A stretch of 64,000 nucleotides of DNA from Roseivirga sp. (GTDB lineage: Bacteria > Bacteroidota > Bacteroidia > Cytophagales > Cyclobacteriaceae). The translations under genes and the position numbers were made by a program. The notes under the pieces are model-generated. The model saw only the letters and a program-made list of their open reading frames with translations. It made no database searches and had not been told where the DNA came from. Shown here in pieces: positions 8,826-17,172 of the stretch. The stretch lies in NCBI GenBank assembly GCA_021404565.1, contig JAAWWF010000008.1, forward strand, positions 1 to 64,000, read 5' to 3'. Position 1 is the stretch's first letter; every line of letters starts with the position of its first letter.

Positions 8826-9031
8826 GATATCTTAAACCAAGGCGAATGACAACGTTTGAATGGGTAATTATTCATGCATATGTCTATCGTGCTGATTGCC
8901 AAAATCATGTAAAAACCGAGCGATGGTTGGAAACTGCGAAAAACCATTTATCGCACTTCAATTGTGCGCTTTTCTATGGTCGGTTTGAATTCAGCAAGGG
9001 GATTATCTTTCTTTGAATCAAAGTCAAATCC

Positions 9032-9613
9032 ATGAAATTGAAAACAACATTTATTCTGGTCATACTCCTTTTTACTCAACTCACTTTTGCACAGGATGCG
9101 AAAAAAGAACCTGAAAAGAAAAAGAGAGCACCGAAGCCTTGGGTCAATCCGCTGATCAAAAACTACGGCAGGATTCTGGACCTGGAAGACATAGAAGTAA
9201 AACCCGATCCTGATCGTGAGTATAAAATTCTGATCGAACTGGTGCATGATATGGACAAACCCAAACGACTGAATTTCTCGGCCAATAACGTTGCCCGCTT
9301 GATCAACCTGCATGCCATTGGCGGGGTGAAGCCCGAAAATCTGAAGGTAGCTGTGGTGGTGCATGCTCAGGCTACTAATTCTGTGGTAAGTCAGGAGGCT
9401 TATCAAAAGAAATATGAGGAGGAAAGCCCTTATGTAGACTTTTACAAAGAGCTGGCAGATGCCGGTGTCGACCTCGTGGTTTGTGGTCAGTCACTTAATC
9501 TTTTCGGTCAAAAACCGGAGGATGTACTGCCCGGAGTGAAGATTGCTACATCTGCACTTACTGCTGTTACTACCTATCAGTTGAAAGGCTATGCCTACTT
9601 TAAGTGGGACTGA
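9032..9613 (+). CDS. Secreted DsrE-family protein (copy 1)
   Basis: The 193-residue product has a signal peptide (MKLKTTFILVILLFTQLTFAQ), a Lys-rich linker and a DsrE/F-like alpha-beta domain (residues 60-193: YKILIELVHDM, NNVARLINLHAIGGV, LKVAVVVHAQAT, GVDLVVCGQSL). DsrE proteins relay sulfur through a conserved Cys; Cys151 in VVCGQSL is the matching residue. A periplasmic form cannot work in cytoplasmic tRNA or sulfur-oxidation pathways, so the real role is unknown. It is the first of two tandem paralogues, and a predicted membrane protein follows the second. Confidence 0.85.
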   Translation: MKLKTTFILVILLFTQLTFAQDAKKEPEKKKRAPKPWVNPLIKNYGRILDLEDIEVKPDPDREYKILIELVHDMDKPKRLNFSANNVARLINLHAIGGVKPENLKVAVVVHAQATNSVVSQEAYQKKYEEESPYVDFYKELADAGVDLVVCGQSLNLFGQKPEDVLPGVKIATSALTAVTTYQLKGYAYFKWD

Positions 9614-9821
9614 GGCGATCTGTGATTGGTGAGTTTGTAAAGTTGGTAATTGGTAGTTTGTACAATTGGACCAGGGCCGGAAACCCCGTCAGACCGAAGG
9701 TCAGACGTCCTTAGATTTCTGTGCCTGGTCGCCAGGTTTTCAAAAACCATCTTTATCTGATTTGATTGATTTATTCTCAGGAAATGCTTCTATTGAGCTT
9801 CTGACAGAAAAATCTTTGAAA
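9614..9821 (+). other. Spacer between DsrE genes with short repeats and a hairpin
   Basis: The 208-base spacer has an imperfect tandem repeat (about 9623-9644 and 9648-9668, ATTGGT-AGTTTGTA-AATTG type). A small hairpin CCTGG-TCG-CCAGG at 9724-9736 is followed by TTTT. The hairpin could terminate or attenuate transcription from copy 1 into copy 2. GACCAGG (9669-9675) can also pair with CCTGGTC (9724-9730). Confidence 0.4.
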
Positions 9822-10364
9822 ATGAATCGAATCAAGCCTCTGATACTCATCTTAACCTTTCTTTTTACTGCGCAACTTGCTCTGGGGCAGGGCAGAATCA
9901 ACCCCTCTATCGCAAACTTCGGGGGAATTTTTGATGCCCCTTATGCCACAGAAAAGCCCGATCCTAATCAGCAGTACAAGATTGTGATTGATATTGCGAC
10001 CAATGATGGTGATCCGGACGAGATAGCCTATTCCCTGTACAATGTGGCCCGGCTCATGAACCTGCATGTAATGGGTGGTGTACCGAAGGAAAATATGCAT
10101 GTGGTGTTGGCCATTCACGGAGGGGCTGCCTACTCGGTAATGAACAATGAGGAGTATAAAAAGAAATACGATGTAGATAGTCCGTACCTCGAACTGTTTG
10201 AGGAACTCGAGGAGGCTGGAGTACAGATGTTTGCCTGTTCGCAGTCACTAAAGGGCAGAGGCATAGATCATGAAAAAATGGTACCTCAGATAAGCGTAGC
10301 TACTTCCATGCTTACTGTAATGACTACCTATCAACTCAAAGGCTACGCAGCGTTGAAGTTTTGA
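9822..10364 (+). CDS. Secreted DsrE-family protein (copy 2)
   Basis: The start at ATG 9822 gives a 180-residue protein with a signal peptide (MNRIKPLILILTFLFTAQLALGQ); the frame is open upstream but that part has no support. The domain is clearly paralogous to the preceding gene: both share the KPDP..YKI opening, the YNVARLMNLHxMGGV segment, KKY(D/E)..SPY, and a Cys in MFACSQSLKGRG aligned with Cys151 of copy 1. Both end in TTYQLKGYA. The pair has diverged considerably, so the duplication is old. The stop codon overlaps the TTG start of the next gene, indicating coupled translation with a membrane protein. Confidence 0.85.
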   Translation: MNRIKPLILILTFLFTAQLALGQGRINPSIANFGGIFDAPYATEKPDPNQQYKIVIDIATNDGDPDEIAYSLYNVARLMNLHVMGGVPKENMHVVLAIHGGAAYSVMNNEEYKKKYDVDSPYLELFEELEEAGVQMFACSQSLKGRGIDHEKMVPQISVATSMLTVMTTYQLKGYAALKF

Positions 10365-10900
10365 TAAAACCTTTCAAATCATATCCTGCTGAAAGATTAA
10401 AGAAATTCTGTTGGCTTTCTCTGGTTGTTACCCTGATTACAATGGGCATTATGTACCTCACCGGTATTCCACTCAGAACAGCTGAAGCTCCACAGGGAAT
10501 ATTGTCTTTTGAGTTTGCAGGAAGCTTGGATGCTGCGCTGCTAATGCTCGATTCCTGGCAGGGGATGGCCATGCGTTATGCAGGACTGAATCTCGCCTTC
10601 GACTATCCTTTCATGCTGGGTTATGGTCTTTTTTTAGCATCATTCACAGAGCTGATAAGGCGTAAAGCCAATGTCGGTTTACTCCAAAGAATTGGTCAGC
10701 TATTTGTAATGGGGATGCTCTTGGCGGCCCTGCTGGATGCCGTTGAAAATGTAGCGTTGATCCGGCTCTATCTCGGAGTGGAAAGCGATATGATGGCCCA
10801 ATTGGCTTATTGGTGTGCCGGTGTCAAATTTGGCTTGATTTTGCTGGGAATTACCTATATACTCATCACGCTCGTGATTCGTCTGATCGGGAAAAAGTAA
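10361..10900 (+). CDS. Predicted four-helix membrane protein
   Basis: This 179-residue protein is of a family I do not recognise. It has about four membrane segments (residues 16-36, 70-92, 103-128 and 145-175) and a conserved-looking FDYPFMLGYGLFLAS motif with polar residues inside the second helix. The start is TTG at 10361, overlapping the TGA stop of the upstream DsrE gene by three bases (TTGA). The next in-frame ATG at 10441 would remove the first helix. The overlap implies the DsrE copy 2 and this protein are made together, and it may be a membrane partner of the secreted DsrE proteins (inference). Confidence 0.7.
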   Translation: MIKPFKSYPAERLKKFCWLSLVVTLITMGIMYLTGIPLRTAEAPQGILSFEFAGSLDAALLMLDSWQGMAMRYAGLNLAFDYPFMLGYGLFLASFTELIRRKANVGLLQRIGQLFVMGMLLAALLDAVENVALIRLYLGVESDMMAQLAYWCAGVKFGLILLGITYILITLVIRLIGKK

Positions 10901-10923
10901 GTGACCGACTTGGCTTAAAAGAA

Positions 10924-11202
10924 TCAACTCAATTCATGAGATAAGATTATAAAGTTTACAATGACAAAAATGACCAGCCCGATAGCCAGAAAAAAGAAAA
11001 ACCACTTATATCCTCTCTGAAATCTCTCTGACCGGCTGTTTCTCATATCAAGCAGCTCGTCAAAATTGGTGCGTACCTTTTTTGTCGTGCTGGCAACAGG
11101 AGCGTCTTCCATATGCTTGCCATACAGACTTTTTGCTTTGGCGAAAGCCTTTCTTGTCTCGGTTGCTTTCTTCTGGCGTTTGTAACTAAGGAAGTTGCCC
11201 AT
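10924..11202 (-). CDS. Small C-terminal-anchored protein, hypothetical
   Basis: The 92-residue product has a basic, Lys/Arg-rich N-terminal two thirds (MGNFLSYKRQKKATETRKAFAKAKSLYG) and one C-terminal membrane helix (residues 67-88, WFFFFLAIGLVIFVIVNFIIL). It is a tail-anchored or monotopic inner-membrane protein with a cytoplasmic basic domain. I cannot name a family. It converges with the membrane gene ending at 10900 and is divergent from the AhpD-like gene at 11259. Confidence 0.6.
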   Translation of the reverse strand: MGNFLSYKRQKKATETRKAFAKAKSLYGKHMEDAPVASTTKKVRTNFDELLDMRNSRSERFQRGYKWFFFFLAIGLVIFVIVNFIILSHELS

Positions 11203-11258
11203 GGTTTTATTAACGGGGATTAGTTTATTGCACGACCATTAGAAATGATAAGAGGTTT

Positions 11259-11864
11259 ATGAGCTGGATCAAAACAATACCATATGAGGAGGCCAAAGGC
11301 AAGCTGAAGCAGCTTTACAAGCGCGTAAAGGGGCCTGATAATAATGTAGACAATATTATGATGGTCCATAGCCTGCGGCCACATTCTATGGAGGGGCATA
11401 TGCATATTTACAAATATGTGCTGCATCACAATGGCAACACTTTCCCTAAGTGGTACCTCGAAACCATTGGGGTTTATGTAAGCATGCTAAATGATTGCAG
11501 CTATTGTGTAGAGCATCACTATCAGGGTATGAGAAGGCTGGTCAACGATGAAGAGCGATCTGTTGCTGTGAGAAAAGCACTGGAGGCAAGAAAGCCTGAA
11601 GCATCTTTTGATGGGAAGGAATTGGCCCTGTTGAAATATGCTGAAAAACTTACACTTGCTCCGGCTACCATAAAGGCCTCAGATCTGGATATTTTAAGAG
11701 AAGCCGGGGCCGATGATGGAGAAATCCTGGAGGTAAATCAGGTGACCAGCTACTTCTGTTATGCCAATCGCACTGTGTTAGGTTTGGGTGTCAATACCGA
11801 GGGCGATATCATTGGCCTTTCACCCAATGAGAATGATGAACCTGATAACTGGAATCATGCCTGA
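11259..11864 (+). CDS. AhpD-like / carboxymuconolactone decarboxylase family protein
   Basis: The 201-residue all-helical protein matches the peroxidase-related AhpD-like group. The redox motif CSYCVEHH provides Cys80, Cys83 and His87, as in AhpD, which reduces peroxidase partners through a CxxC...H relay. The family is often annotated as uncharacterised peroxidase-related enzymes and acts in the cytoplasm against hydroperoxides or organic radicals. The sequence has no signal peptide. It stands alone on the + strand and converges with the alcohol dehydrogenase gene six bases after its stop. Confidence 0.85.
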   Translation: MSWIKTIPYEEAKGKLKQLYKRVKGPDNNVDNIMMVHSLRPHSMEGHMHIYKYVLHHNGNTFPKWYLETIGVYVSMLNDCSYCVEHHYQGMRRLVNDEERSVAVRKALEARKPEASFDGKELALLKYAEKLTLAPATIKASDLDILREAGADDGEILEVNQVTSYFCYANRTVLGLGVNTEGDIIGLSPNENDEPDNWNHA

Positions 11865-11870
11865 CAAGAC

Positions 11871-12908
11871 TTAGAACTGGTTAATTACCTGTACGCCAAT
11901 TCCCTGAAATTCATTCATTTTGGGCAAAAGGGCGGTGCCTTCTTCCAGCGAAATAAGCTTGCCGATCAGCTTAGCCGGCTGCAGCTTTTCGCTGCGGATC
12001 ATCTCCATCATTTCAGGATATGCGTGTGCCTGCATGCCATGGCTCCCGATGATTTCAAGCTCATTGGCTACCACCAGGTGCATGGGGATTTGAGGAAGGT
12101 AATCATCACCAGCCAGCAGTCCCACCTGTATATGTTTCCCGAGCTTTCTCAGGTTTGCCACAGAGTTAAAACAGGTAACCTTGCTTCCCAGCGCATCTAT
12201 TGATAGATACACTCCGCCTTTTGAGAGTTCCTTTACGGCTTCGATCACCTCGGTTTTACTGGCATTAATGGTATGATGTGCCCCGATCATTTTGGCAAAG
12301 GCAAGCTTTTGATCATCAATATCAATGGCAATCACCTGGGCCCCCATGGCCTGGGCAATCATGATGGCGGAAAGACCGACACCACCGCAGCCGTGTACCG
12401 CTACCCATTGCCCCCCTGAAACCTTTCCTTGGTGTACCACAGCACGGTAGGAGGTGATAAACCGGCAACCCAGGCCGGCAGCTGTTTCAAAACTTATCTC
12501 TTCGGGCAAATGCACCAGATTCGTCTCGGCATAATGAATATTGACATACTCGGCAAAGCTGCCCCAATGGGTAAAGCCAGGTTGAAACTGATAGTCGCAT
12601 ACCTGCTGATTTCCTGAGGCGCACTGAGCACATTTGCCGCAGCCGCTGACGAAAGGCACTGTTACGCGGTCTCCCTTTTTGAAGTGCGAAACCCCTTTGC
12701 CTGTTTCCAACACCGTGCCGGCCAGCTCATGACCTGGTACATGGGGTAGCTCAATATCGGCATCATGTCCCATCCAGCCATGCCAGTCAGACCGGCAGAC
12801 TCCCGTGGCCTCCACCTTGAGTACTACTGAACCTTCAATAGGGCTGGGGTCGGACAGGTTTTCTATGGTTACCGGACCCTGGAATTTAGAATAGTAAGCT
12901 GCTTTCAT
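11871..12908 (-). CDS. Zinc-dependent alcohol dehydrogenase (MDR family)
   Basis: The start at 12908 ([12 protein letters not shown]) is the canonical MDR beginning; an in-frame ATG five codons earlier is less likely. The 345-residue protein has catalytic zinc ligands Cys38 ([10 protein letters not shown]), His60 and Glu61 (PGHELAG). The four structural zinc cysteines are at 90, 93, 96 and 104 ([15 protein letters not shown]). The Rossmann motif is [15 protein letters not shown]. It oxidises primary or secondary alcohols with NAD(P). The DWHGW active-site segment is common in the subgroup that lacks a known physiological substrate. No adjacent gene indicates a pathway. Confidence 0.92.
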   Translation of the reverse strand: MKAAYYSKFQGPVTIENLSDPSPIEGSVVLKVEATGVCRSDWHGWMGHDADIELPHVPGHELAGTVLETGKGVSHFKKGDRVTVPFVSGCGKCAQCASGNQQVCDYQFQPGFTHWGSFAEYVNIHYAETNLVHLPEEISFETAAGLGCRFITSYRAVVHQGKVSGGQWVAVHGCGGVGLSAIMIAQAMGAQVIAIDIDDQKLAFAKMIGAHHTINASKTEVIEAVKELSKGGVYLSIDALGSKVTCFNSVANLRKLGKHIQVGLLAGDDYLPQIPMHLVVANELEIIGSHGMQAHAYPEMMEMIRSEKLQPAKLIGKLISLEEGTALLPKMNEFQGIGVQVINQF

Positions 12909-13056
12909 TTTCAGATATATCAATCGCTGTCATGCGACAATAAATATATCCCGAATCTCGCAGGCATTCTAACCGCTCGCAGGCTTAATGCGCTGCTCAG
13001 ATCAGATTAAAGGCGATTTCACCCGACTTGCTTTGTGTTGAATTCAGAAAGGTTGG

Positions 13057-13818
13057 TCAATCCAGAAGCTTGAGTTCCTTTTCAATATTGGCAATCAGTG
13101 CTTTTACATTCTTTTCAGCCTCCAGCAGACCAAAGTAGAGACCTGTATTGTTGTCTTTGCTGATTTTGAAATTTCTGACGAGTAGAGAATCATCCAATAG
13201 GGAATTATAATCGATGGGCACGGCTGTTCTTGAGTATCTGAATTCCTGGATATTGTCCAGAATCCATGGGGTCCAGTAGGTTTTGAATTCAAACTCCACG
13301 TCTCCCATTTGTTGCACCACCTTGGGGTGCATGTACTCATAGTATTCGACAAGGTCCCGCCTTAGGGCCTGGTTTTGAACCAGCGTGATGTCTGTGGATT
13401 TGAGTGTCTGGTAACCGGCACTGATAAAAGAAATGCGCGGAAACATGAGCACTTGTGCTAAAATAGTGCTGACGGAATCACTGTAAGCCTTTTTGCGGGT
13501 GAGTGTTTTATCCAGATAGTCTACACCATCCATCCGCCTTTGTGTATTGGCAAGCGATGTAGTGATAAGGATGGAATCTTCAAGTAAGTCAGTCCTGATC
13601 TCTTTCAAGATCAGGCGCTGAGACTTGTCTTTCTTCTGTTGTTGATTCCAGTTGTCGAAAGCGACAGCCAGGCTAATTCCCATAAAAATGAGCGTTATTT
13701 CTCCCAGCGCATACTTCCAGTTGAGTTTGAGTTTTGACTGTGACACGGTTGATTGTTGTTCATGATATTTTGAGTAGACCTTTGGATTACAGACGCCTGA
13801 CCGGGCGTTTTGTATCAC
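13057..13818 (-). CDS. DUF6090-type membrane-anchored protein
   Basis: The 253-residue product has one N-terminal membrane helix preceded by basic residues and the signature KYALGEITLIFMGISLAVAFDNWNQQQKK. That signature matches the DUF6090 family, widespread in Bacteroidota and of unknown function. The remainder is a helical periplasmic domain with a coiled-coil tendency. The ATG at 13818 gives a 40-residue N-terminal extension; a GTG at 13746 just before SQSKLKLNW would give a start closer to the family's usual one. It is a single gene with no clear operon partner. Confidence 0.75.
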   Translation of the reverse strand: MIQNARSGVCNPKVYSKYHEQQSTVSQSKLKLNWKYALGEITLIFMGISLAVAFDNWNQQQKKDKSQRLILKEIRTDLLEDSILITTSLANTQRRMDGVDYLDKTLTRKKAYSDSVSTILAQVLMFPRISFISAGYQTLKSTDITLVQNQALRRDLVEYYEYMHPKVVQQMGDVEFEFKTYWTPWILDNIQEFRYSRTAVPIDYNSLLDDSLLVRNFKISKDNNTGLYFGLLEAEKNVKALIANIEKELKLLD

Positions 13819-13979
13819 TCAGCACCTTGGACCAGAAGATGCGTGATACATGAGATTATACGGGCCCAGGCTTCTCTTTGGATGTCCGTTTGCCATGAAT
13901 CGGGCATTCTGTGTACCGAGTTGGGATCGGGGTGAACTGTATTATCTAATTCGGGAGAAATCAGGAGTGAATCTGCGGG

Positions 13980-14387
13980 CTATTGATCGGAATGAAGCAA
14001 CTGTATGCTATTGCCGTAATTGTCCTGAATCATAAAATACCGGTCGAAAGCCATCGATTTCTGCTCTGTCAGTTCGAAATCAAAGGTGACTCCGGCAGTC
14101 TTGAGTAGCTCATATGGTGCTTCAATCTCATCTACCTTAAAGGAGAGTTTGCGGATTCCCTGGATTTTGGAAAGACTCACATCCGTAGGCAGATCCATAC
14201 TGTCAATATGCATATAGCTGGAAAACTCGCACAGTTCTAAAATGAAACCGTCTTTGTCCAGGATGGCGCGCTCGTTGTCTGGTTCGGGCAGATGATCAAT
14301 CAAGGTGGCTCCCAGTTGTTGCTGGTACCAGGCAATGGAGGCTTTTATATCAGGAGAGCTGATGGCCATGAGAAATGGACTGAGCAT
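13980..14387 (-). CDS. VOC (glyoxalase/bleomycin resistance) domain, second half of a disrupted double-VOC protein
   Basis: The segment from ATG 14387 encodes 135 residues: MLSPFLMAISSPDIKASIAWYQQQLGATLIDHL... ending QDNYGNSIQLLHSDQ, one complete VOC half-domain pair. AGGA four bases before the ATG could allow independent initiation. The reading frame is open upstream to 14663 only because it overlaps the preceding VOC gene. The preceding lipoprotein frame ends 38 bases inside this gene, in the other frame. A single-base shift in a T5 run near 14420 would join them into one secreted two-domain protein. As a separate gene it would be a cytoplasmic VOC protein without signal peptide, so a frameshifted fusion is the better explanation. 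Confidence 0.65.
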   Translation of the reverse strand: MLSPFLMAISSPDIKASIAWYQQQLGATLIDHLPEPDNERAILDKDGFILELCEFSSYMHIDSMDLPTDVSLSKIQGIRKLSFKVDEIEAPYELLKTAGVTFDFELTEQKSMAFDRYFMIQDNYGNSIQLLHSDQ

Positions 14388-14916
14388 TTCCTGAGGTTCG
14401 GCCTGTCCTTCTTTCAATGAAAAAGAATTGTACATAGTTGCCCTCGGGGTCCTCGATAAGAAAGAACTGATCTGGCCAGGGGAAATTGTCAGCAGGAGGA
14501 GACAGGTCCCCAAGGGGAGCCACCATTTTGATTTCCTCGTTGGCCGCCATGTTTTCGTAAAGCGCAGCGATATCTTTTGCCTGAAAGCCAATTTTAAAGA
14601 AACCGTCAATTTCAAAATACCCCTGAGGCAGTAAAGAGGAATCGCGACTGATGCCATCGGCAAACTCTACCAGCTCCAGAAAGAAACCGCCCTGATGCAT
14701 CATACCCACCGAGATACCATAATCAGGGAAATGCATGATGGTATCCCTGGTAAAGTAGAGGTGTTGGGTATACCAGTCCATCGATCGATCGATGTCTGTG
14801 GTGGTAAGTGCAAAAATAGCCGGGCGATACTTGTTCTCTGGCTGGTTGCCAGGTTGGCACTGGACAAAAGTCAGAAATAGGAGACTGAAGATCAGGAGCT
14901 TTTTAATAAAGGCCAT
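14350..14916 (-). CDS. VOC-domain lipoprotein, first half of a probably frameshifted gene
   Basis: The 188-residue frame opens with a lipoprotein signal (MAFIKKLLIFSLLFLTFVQCQPG, lipobox Cys20). A VOC domain follows from about residue 32 to 165 (FALTTTDIDRSMDWYTQHLYF to FFLIEDPEGNYVQFFF). After that point the frame runs into a tail (IERRTGRTSGNAQ) that looks like an out-of-frame translation. In the neighbouring frame the sequence continues sensibly as SLKEGQAEPQEMLSPFLMAISSPD, the linker into a second VOC domain. The likely ancestral product is a single periplasmic lipoprotein with tandem VOC domains. Confidence 0.75.
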   Translation of the reverse strand: MAFIKKLLIFSLLFLTFVQCQPGNQPENKYRPAIFALTTTDIDRSMDWYTQHLYFTRDTIMHFPDYGISVGMMHQGGFFLELVEFADGISRDSSLLPQGYFEIDGFFKIGFQAKDIAALYENMAANEEIKMVAPLGDLSPPADNFPWPDQFFLIEDPEGNYVQFFFIERRTGRTSGNAQSISHGHQLS

Positions 14917-15083
14917 TACTCAAAATAGCGGATTCCGATCGACTTTTAAACCGGGTGATTAAGCTTTTCGGCCGATTGCAAATAAAGTCATGCGGATGCG
15001 AGTCTGAACCAGACCAAAGTAAAATTTACTGGCCTGAGGTAGATAAAAGGTTTTGTGATTAACTTCATGCAAAATTTTGACCC

Positions 15084-15521
15084 ATGTATACCGGACTATT
15101 ACACGCTCATTCAGGATTAAGATGGATTGTTTTGATCCTTCTACTCGTTGCCATTTTCAATGCCTTTTCTAAAAAGAAAACTGGTGTTTACAGTGAAGGT
15201 GACCGCAAACTGGCGCTTTTCACGATGATCTCTACGCACACCCAATTGTTGATAGGGCTGATTCTGTATTTTTATAGCCCCTGGGTGAGGTTTACGGGTG
15301 ATATGATGGGAGATAGTATAAGAAGATTTTACACTATGGAGCATACCTTGATGATGATTATTGCCATCGTACTCATAACCATAGGCCATTCTAAATCTAA
15401 GAAGGCAGCAGATGCCGCTGCTAAATTCAAGGCAATTTCAGTGTTCTATCTTATTGCGCTTATTGTTATTCTGGCAGCCATTCCATGGCCATTCAGAGAT
15501 TTGGCCGGACATTGGTTTTAA
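15084..15521 (+). CDS. Small four-helix membrane protein, cytochrome-b-like
   Basis: The 145-residue protein has four membrane helices (about residues 13-26, 45-64, 84-101 and 117-135). Several histidines lie near their ends: LLHAHSGLRW at 7-14, STHTQ near 52, MEHTLMM near 86 and IGHSKSKK near 101. Proteins of this size and pattern in Bacteroidota are often labelled cytochrome b. The spaced histidines could ligate haem, but this is not proven from sequence. It is a single-gene unit in the inner membrane. Confidence 0.7.
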   Translation: MYTGLLHAHSGLRWIVLILLLVAIFNAFSKKKTGVYSEGDRKLALFTMISTHTQLLIGLILYFYSPWVRFTGDMMGDSIRRFYTMEHTLMMIIAIVLITIGHSKSKKAADAAAKFKAISVFYLIALIVILAAIPWPFRDLAGHWF

Positions 15522-15603
15522 AACCCCGATTTTCCTAATAAAATAAGAATCAGAGGTGTTGGATGTTTTTCCTTTCTGGGATGACGTTCAATGCCTTTTT
15601 TGT

Positions 15604-17055
15604 TTAATTGGAATTGAGAATAAGCTGTCGGTAAAATCTAATGGCATCTTTGTAATCCTCTACAGGAATGCGCTCATCTATGCCGTGGAAAGACTGAATA
15701 TTGCTCTCGTTGATATGGTATGGCACAAAGCGATAAATATTCTGACTCACCCCGGTAAAATGCCTGGAGTCAGTTGCAGCTATCACCAGGTTGGGCGCAG
15801 TAAGTACCCCATCGAAGGTTTGTTTCAAGGTCTTATTGATGATGTTGTAGCCCTCTGAATCCATGGGGGATACAGGAGATGGATTGGTGTTGAAGCCATA
15901 GAATTCAGCCTGGACACGCTCATCGTTGATGGTGGACACTACATGGTTCATAACGTCATCAGCCGTCTGGCCCGGAATGATTCTGAAATTGACCACTGCC
16001 CTGGCCTTATAAGGAATTACGTTCTCTTTAATACCAGCCTCAAATATGGTAGGGGCGGTAGTTGTACGTACCAGAGCGTTACCCGCACCACTGGCACTTT
16101 CATAGGTACTGATGATAATGGGCTTGAAAATATTGCGATTGGCAAAAGCCATTCGGTTGACAAAACCCAACTCGGGCCCCACCTGATCCATAAAGCCATG
16201 CATGGCCTCTGAAATAGTAGCTTCCATTGGGTGTTCTTTCAAGGCGGCAACTCCACTTGCCAGTATGTCAATGGCTGTTTCAGGAGCTGGCTGTGAGGAA
16301 TGTCCGCCCGCGAGCTCTACTGTTAGTTCTATGGTGGTTGACCCTTTTTCTGCCACTCCGATAAAGGCCAGATCAGGATCTACACCCGGTACCAGCTTTT
16401 GTGTAATGGCATAGCCTTCGTCCAGTACAAATTCGGCCTCCACTCCCTGATCTACCAGATATTTGGCAATGGGCACGGCTCCCAGTTCGCCACCCACTTC
16501 TTCATCGTGCCCAAAGGCGAGGTAGATGGTTCTCTCCGGTTGATGGTTTTCAGCTAACAGCATTTCTATGCTTTCCAAAATCCCGATAACAGAAAATTTA
16601 TCGTCAATCGTGCCGCGACCCCAGATAACACCGTCCTTTACTGCACCTGAAAAAGGGTCGTTCGTCCATTGGTCATGAGAAGCGATGGGTACCACATCGA
16701 TATGCCCCATCAGCACAATGGGTTTAAGGCTTTCGTCAGTGCCATGCCAGGTGTATAGGTGACTATAACGGTTGAAAGTTTTTCGATCTAGGGTGGAAGA
16801 AACCAGCGGATAGTTGGCAGAAAGTAGCGCATTAAAGTTCTCAAATGCGGAGGAATCGAAATCTGCCGGGTCTTCATGAGAGATAGTCTTAATTCTGAGC
16901 GCTTCAGAAAATCGTGCAATGGCTGCCTCGGAAATGTCGACTTTACTGACCGCTTCTACCTGCAATTGCTGAGAGGTAAAGGTGAAGGTCTTGATCAAAA
17001 TAAAGAGAACAAAGAGCAGGAGGGCCAGGCCCAGAAACTTAAAAACATTCTTCAT
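15604..17055 (-). CDS. M20 family metallopeptidase, PM20D1-like, membrane anchored
   Basis: The 483-residue protein has an N-terminal membrane helix (residues 6-28) followed by a di-zinc M20 fold. The metal and catalytic residues are visible in VLMGHIDVVP, GRGTIDDKFSV, FGHDEEVGG, the VLDEGY stretch and the C-terminal ATDSRHF. The lid/dimerisation domain contains AGGHSSQPAP. The closest named group is the carboxypeptidase S / PM20D1 type, which hydrolyses or forms N-acyl amino acids in animals and cleaves dipeptides in yeast. The anchor places the enzyme on the periplasmic side. The neighbouring AI-2E family gene lies 117 bases upstream on the same strand. Confidence 0.9.
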   Translation of the reverse strand: MKNVFKFLGLALLLFVLFILIKTFTFTSQQLQVEAVSKVDISEAAIARFSEALRIKTISHEDPADFDSSAFENFNALLSANYPLVSSTLDRKTFNRYSHLYTWHGTDESLKPIVLMGHIDVVPIASHDQWTNDPFSGAVKDGVIWGRGTIDDKFSVIGILESIEMLLAENHQPERTIYLAFGHDEEVGGELGAVPIAKYLVDQGVEAEFVLDEGYAITQKLVPGVDPDLAFIGVAEKGSTTIELTVELAGGHSSQPAPETAIDILASGVAALKEHPMEATISEAMHGFMDQVGPELGFVNRMAFANRNIFKPIIISTYESASGAGNALVRTTTAPTIFEAGIKENVIPYKARAVVNFRIIPGQTADDVMNHVVSTINDERVQAEFYGFNTNPSPVSPMDSEGYNIINKTLKQTFDGVLTAPNLVIAATDSRHFTGVSQNIYRFVPYHINESNIQSFHGIDERIPVEDYKDAIRFYRQLILNSN

Positions 17056-17117
17056 GGAAAGGGTATTGTGGTCACCTAAGATAAGGCTTTCGAAAAGAAA
17101 GCGTGTAGCGAAGCTCC

Positions 17118-17148
17118 TGACAATTTAAAGGTTGTCCCCAAATTGTCA
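17118..17148. terminator. 9-bp inverted repeat downstream of AI-2E family gene
   Basis: TGACAATTT (17118-17126) and AAATTGTCA (17140-17148) are exact reverse complements around a 13-base loop. They lie 25 bases after the stop of the 17173-18216 gene. No T-run follows on the minus strand, so the terminator assignment is tentative. Confidence 0.4.
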
Positions 17149-17172
17149 ATACAATCGGGTCTATCGGGGATG

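Noticed and set aside
14387-14663. Long N-terminal extension of the second VOC frame (92 residues upstream of ATG 14387)
   Set aside because: It is the alternate frame of the first VOC domain, where the first frame encodes a recognisable VOC fold; the extension has no domain.
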